Shown here one piece after another: positions 3,920-6,537 of a stretch of DNA of 6,537 nucleotides. The stretch is from Acidobacteriaceae bacterium (GTDB taxonomy: Bacteria > Acidobacteriota > Terriglobia > Terriglobales > Acidobacteriaceae), in the NCBI GenBank assembly GCA_003162495.1, contig PMOF01000212.1, positions 1-6,537 on the forward strand. The letters are read 5' to 3'. Below the pieces are notes generated by a model. It did not search any database and was not told where the DNA came from. It saw nothing but the letters and a program-made list of their open reading frames with translations. A program made the translations under genes and the position numbers. Position 1 is the first letter of the stretch. Every line of letters begins with the position of its first letter.

Positions 3920-6526
3920 CTATCCTCTCCCCACGCCGCTGTACTGGCGCTGCGCTTGATTCATGGCCGCCACCAGCGCGCGGCCGCCGCCGCCCTTGGC
4001 CCAGGTGGCGACAGACTTCGAGTCGATCGCCTGGATGGTGATGCTTGCGCCGCCGCCCGAGCTGGAGCCGGCCGGCATGCGCGGCTGCACATTGTTTGAG
4101 TAAGAGAAGTTGGCCCCGGCGTTCATGGCCTGCAGCATGGGCGCGTGCGCGGCCGCCGCTCCGGGCGTGACCACAAACTCGTTGGCCAGCAGCTTGGCGA
4201 AGCCCTCGCCGCCGCCCATGTCGAGATCCCCAAAGTTTCCGGTAAAGCCGCCGTCGTGATATTGCGCGGCGCTCATGGTCACCGCGCTGCGGCCGCCGCG
4301 CTCTTCTTTTTGGATCAGCGCCAGCGCGGCGTTGATCTCCGGCTGGATATTCGAATTGAAGTAATTGCGCGCACCGCTTCCCTCCTGCTGGGTCGAGTTC
4401 TGCGCAGAGATCAGCATCTGCGAAAGGTTGTTATAGATCTGCGTGTAGCCGCTGCGCCCGGCGTTGTAATCCTGCATGTCCTTGGCGATGCCAGGCTGCA
4501 CCGTGTTCACGTCGAGCGACTCGGCCGCGCCCCGGCCCTGGTCTCCAAACACGCCCGCCAGGATGCCGGTGATGCCTCCCAGCGCCGCGCCGATCACCGT
4601 GCCCACGGGGCCCGCCAGCGAGCCGATCTCCGCCCCGGCCATGGCTCCGGAGATGCCGCCCGCCACGGGGTTTGAATTGGTGTAGGCCGAATAGATGCCC
4701 GCCGCGCCGGTGACCGCCGCACCCGCCGCGCCCAGATATTGGTTGCCCGTGATGCCTGCGCTCGCTGCCGGGCCGGTGGCCGAGCCAAAGTCCGTGCTGC
4801 CGTCGCCGATCCCGGTCGAGTAGTCTCCGGCCGCGCCGCCAGCAACCATGTTCGGCGAACCGAAATCTCCGCCGCCTCCAGTCCCTCCTCCGCCGCCCCC
4901 AAAGCCGTTGCCTAGAGCGCTGGTGCTCCCGCCAAAGGAAAGTCCTCCGCCTCCGAGCCCAGTCCCGCTGCCGCCCATTTGCAGCGAGCTGGCGGCCGAC
5001 TGCAGCGCCTGCGCCGCGGTAATCTGCAACTGGCCCGCAGACAGCAGCGTGGTGCCGGCGTTGCCCAGCGTGGCGCCGGTGGCCAGCGAGCCGCCCGTGT
5101 GCGTCGCGCCGCCCATGCCCAGCGCGGATTGAATCGCGGTCATGGGGTTGGTCGAGGTGCTCATCTCTGGCCCCATGCCGAAGATGTATTCGAGCAGATT
5201 CGAGCCCGCACCGCTCTGCTTGAAATAGGCCATCATTTCGTTGCTCATCATTTGGAACGCTGTGTCCATGGCCCGTTTTTCGAAGAACTGCGTCGGATTG
5301 CTGAACAGGCTGCTCAGGCTGCCCGCGAGCTTGTCGCGGGTCTGGTCCATGGCCTTGACCATGTCGGCCTGTTCCTGCTGCCAGGCGGCCGTCACAGCGG
5401 CCGCGCTCTCCTGCTCGGTCATGACGTGCTGCTTCACGTCCTGAGTGATAACCGCCAGGCGTTGCTTGTACGCGTCCTCGACGGCGAGCTGCGCCTGCTG
5501 CCACTCGGGCAGCAGCAGGCGCGCGGTCTGCTCCTCCTCTTTCTGGATCTGCTGCATGGTCTTCTGGTGGAGCTGCTGGCGCTCGCGGTCCGCGTCCGCC
5601 TCGATCGCGGTCTGCGCCTGCTGATAACCGGCCCATTGGCTCCGGTCGTTGCCGTACTCTTCCTCGTAGGCTTTGCTCAGCTTGTCCAGGTGGGCTACGG
5701 TTTCGGACTCGATCTTGGCGTAGCCGGAGAGCATGAAATTGTTCGCAGAATCCTCCAGCGTCTTGACGCGCTCAGTGAACTGCTCGCGGCTCTCGGTCAT
5801 GCGCTGGTCTGCCGTTTGCTCCGCTGACGCCCGCTGCGAATTGAAGTCCGCATATTGCGCGTCTGTCTCCGTACCTCCAGGCCCAACGGCCTTGCGCTCG
5901 GCCGCGTTGACGCTGTCGAGCCGCGTCTTCAGTTGCGACTCCATCAGCACCAGTCCTTTGAGGCCAGCCTGCTCGGCCTCGTCGGCCATGTGCGCGGTCT
6001 GCTCGTCGAGCTGCTGCTGGATCTTCGCCGCCTCGGCCATGTATCTCTGCTGGATGGCGGCCGTCTCGGCCGAGGCTGTCCGCTTGTCGGTCTCGCCTTC
6101 GAGGAACTTCCGCGTTACGGCGTCGATCGCTTCCTGCTCTTGCGCCGCGCGCAGCGCGTTGCCTTCGAGACCCGCGTTGGTGGCCTCATTCTGCATTTGA
6201 ATGATCTGGCTGGTCTCCTGCCGCCGCAGCGCGATCTCTTCTGCGATGGCCTTCTTGCGCGCCGACGTGTCCTCGTCGTTCTGTAAGCCTTTCCCGGCAT
6301 CGGATGCGCCGGGGTTGCCCCGTTGTTTCTCGTCGATCGCGGTGTACTTCTGTTTTTCCTTGTCGAGTTCGAGCTGCTTTTCAAGCTCAGCCGTGATCTT
6401 GCCCTGGCCTTTCAGCTCGCTGTCCCCGGCGTGCTCCGCTTCGATATCCGCCATCCGTTGCTGATGCGCCAAGCTCTGCTCGCGTGGTGATAGCTCTTGG
6501 GTCTGCCCCGCTGCCTTGGCGCTCAT
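3920..6526 (-). CDS. Phage tail tape measure protein, lambda type (5' end probably outside window)
   Basis: Tape measure proteins fill the tail tube during assembly, set its length and are often released towards the host membrane. Residues about 1-400 are charged, Gln/Ala/Glu-rich helix with coiled-coil character and a repeated EAxxAGLxG pattern. Residues about 386-440 (DKLAGSLSSLF, FFEKRAMDTAFQ) resemble the conserved C-terminal segment of lambda-family tape measures. Then come a Gly-rich stretch (518-554), a hydrophobic glycine-zipper-like segment (598-661), and a C-terminal YHDGGF ... ANEFVV pattern like the HxGG ... GEFVV tail of this family. The TAG stop touches the next start codon. The ATG at 6526 has no Shine-Dalgarno sequence in the 11 bases before it and the frame stays open to the window edge, so the true start is probably upstream and the protein longer than 868 residues. 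The family call is firm; the start is not. Confidence 0.88.
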   Translation of the reverse strand: MSAKAAGQTQELSPREQSLAHQQRMADIEAEHAGDSELKGQGKITAELEKQLELDKEKQKYTAIDEKQRGNPGASDAGKGLQNDEDTSARKKAIAEEIALRRQETSQIIQMQNEATNAGLEGNALRAAQEQEAIDAVTRKFLEGETDKRTASAETAAIQQRYMAEAAKIQQQLDEQTAHMADEAEQAGLKGLVLMESQLKTRLDSVNAAERKAVGPGGTETDAQYADFNSQRASAEQTADQRMTESREQFTERVKTLEDSANNFMLSGYAKIESETVAHLDKLSKAYEEEYGNDRSQWAGYQQAQTAIEADADRERQQLHQKTMQQIQKEEEQTARLLLPEWQQAQLAVEDAYKQRLAVITQDVKQHVMTEQESAAAVTAAWQQEQADMVKAMDQTRDKLAGSLSSLFSNPTQFFEKRAMDTAFQMMSNEMMAYFKQSGAGSNLLEYIFGMGPEMSTSTNPMTAIQSALGMGGATHTGGSLATGATLGNAGTTLLSAGQLQITAAQALQSAASSLQMGGSGTGLGGGGLSFGGSTSALGNGFGGGGGGTGGGGDFGSPNMVAGGAAGDYSTGIGDGSTDFGSATGPAASAGITGNQYLGAAGAAVTGAAGIYSAYTNSNPVAGGISGAMAGAEIGSLAGPVGTVIGAALGGITGILAGVFGDQGRGAAESLDVNTVQPGIAKDMQDYNAGRSGYTQIYNNLSQMLISAQNSTQQEGSGARNYFNSNIQPEINAALALIQKEERGGRSAVTMSAAQYHDGGFTGNFGDLDMGGGEGFAKLLANEFVVTPGAAAAHAPMLQAMNAGANFSYSNNVQPRMPAGSSSGGGASITIQAIDSKSVATWAKGGGGRALVAAMNQAQRQYSGVGRG
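3927..3932 (-). promoter_or_regulatory. Ribosome binding site of the M/Dit-like gene
   Basis: GGGGAG on the minus strand lies seven bases before ATG 3919 and inside the last codons of the tape measure gene. The upstream TAG directly touches the ATG. This supports the chosen start and suggests translational coupling between the two genes. Confidence 0.75.
4865..4975 (-). repeat. Low-complexity glycine-coding tract in the tape measure gene
   Basis: Codons for residues 518-554 of the tape measure protein are mostly GGN, with runs of four and six glycines. On the plus strand this appears as a CCG/CCT-rich tract. It probably encodes a flexible linker between the helical body and the hydrophobic segment. 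Such tracts can vary in length between relatives through slippage. Confidence 0.7.
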
Positions 6527-6537
6527 GCCGGAGAGTT

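Noticed and set aside
4848..5132. Plus-strand frame encoding a proline-rich peptide
   Set aside because: It is the antisense reading of the glycine-rich tract: GGN codons read as proline on the other strand. There is no independent evidence for a gene.
4431..5636. Minus-strand open frame of 401 codons in another frame of the tape measure gene
   Set aside because: The translation is Arg/Gly/His-rich and low in complexity, typical of a shifted reading of GC-rich codons. The in-frame 868-residue product explains the region.
4979..5827. Long plus-strand open frame of 282 codons opposite the tape measure gene
   Set aside because: It is rich in Leu/Arg/Ala/His with no recognisable domain and lies fully antisense to a gene with strong family features. 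GC-rich coding DNA commonly gives such antisense open frames.
1..6537. Defence system, CRISPR array, insertion sequence, integrase, tRNA or diversity-generating retroelement
   Set aside because: I saw no repeat-spacer pattern, transposase or recombinase motif, tRNA-like fold or reverse transcriptase. The coding content is fully explained by tail structural genes.

Overview
The window is one stretch of a tailed-phage or prophage genome and covers the tail-tip (baseplate) part of a long-tailed, siphovirus-type structural module. All four recognisable genes lie on the minus strand and read from the right end of the window to the left. In transcription order they are: a lambda-type tape measure protein, open at the right edge (3920-6526); a distal-tail/minor-tail protein with an added beta-sandwich domain (3116-3919); a small tail-tip protein with a four-cysteine motif like that of lambda gpL (2396-3112); and a gpJ-like central hub protein (185-2395). 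The order tape measure - M/Dit - L - J matches lambdoid and gene-transfer-agent tail modules. The NlpC/P60 peptidase (gpK-like) and gpI-like genes that usually sit between L and J are absent here.

The genes are packed with gaps of 0, 3 and 0 bases, and each internal start has its Shine-Dalgarno sequence inside the end of the gene before it. This is what one polycistronic late transcript with translational coupling looks like. During assembly the tape measure sets tail length and may later be ejected. The M/Dit-like and L-like proteins and the J-like hub form the tip complex that caps the tube and contacts the host. The M/Dit-like protein carries a C-terminal jelly-roll-like domain and the hub has a beta-rich C-terminus, so both are candidates for host-surface binding.

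The left 184 bases lie downstream of the hub gene. They hold a 10-bp-stem inverted repeat, and possibly the first 28 codons of another minus-strand gene (1-84) that runs off the window. No tRNA, rRNA, CRISPR array, insertion sequence, integrase or promoter was found.

The host cannot be fixed from this sequence. The DNA is moderately GC-rich, and the gpL/gpJ-type tip proteins point to a phage of a Gram-negative-type bacterium. A soil Acidobacteriota host is only an impression. The window could equally come from a free phage, a prophage, a tailocin or a gene transfer agent. I did not find a clearly new system. The most interesting items are the Dit-like protein fused to a carbohydrate-binding-like domain, the putative iron-sulfur tail-tip protein and the reduced L-to-J gene arrangement.
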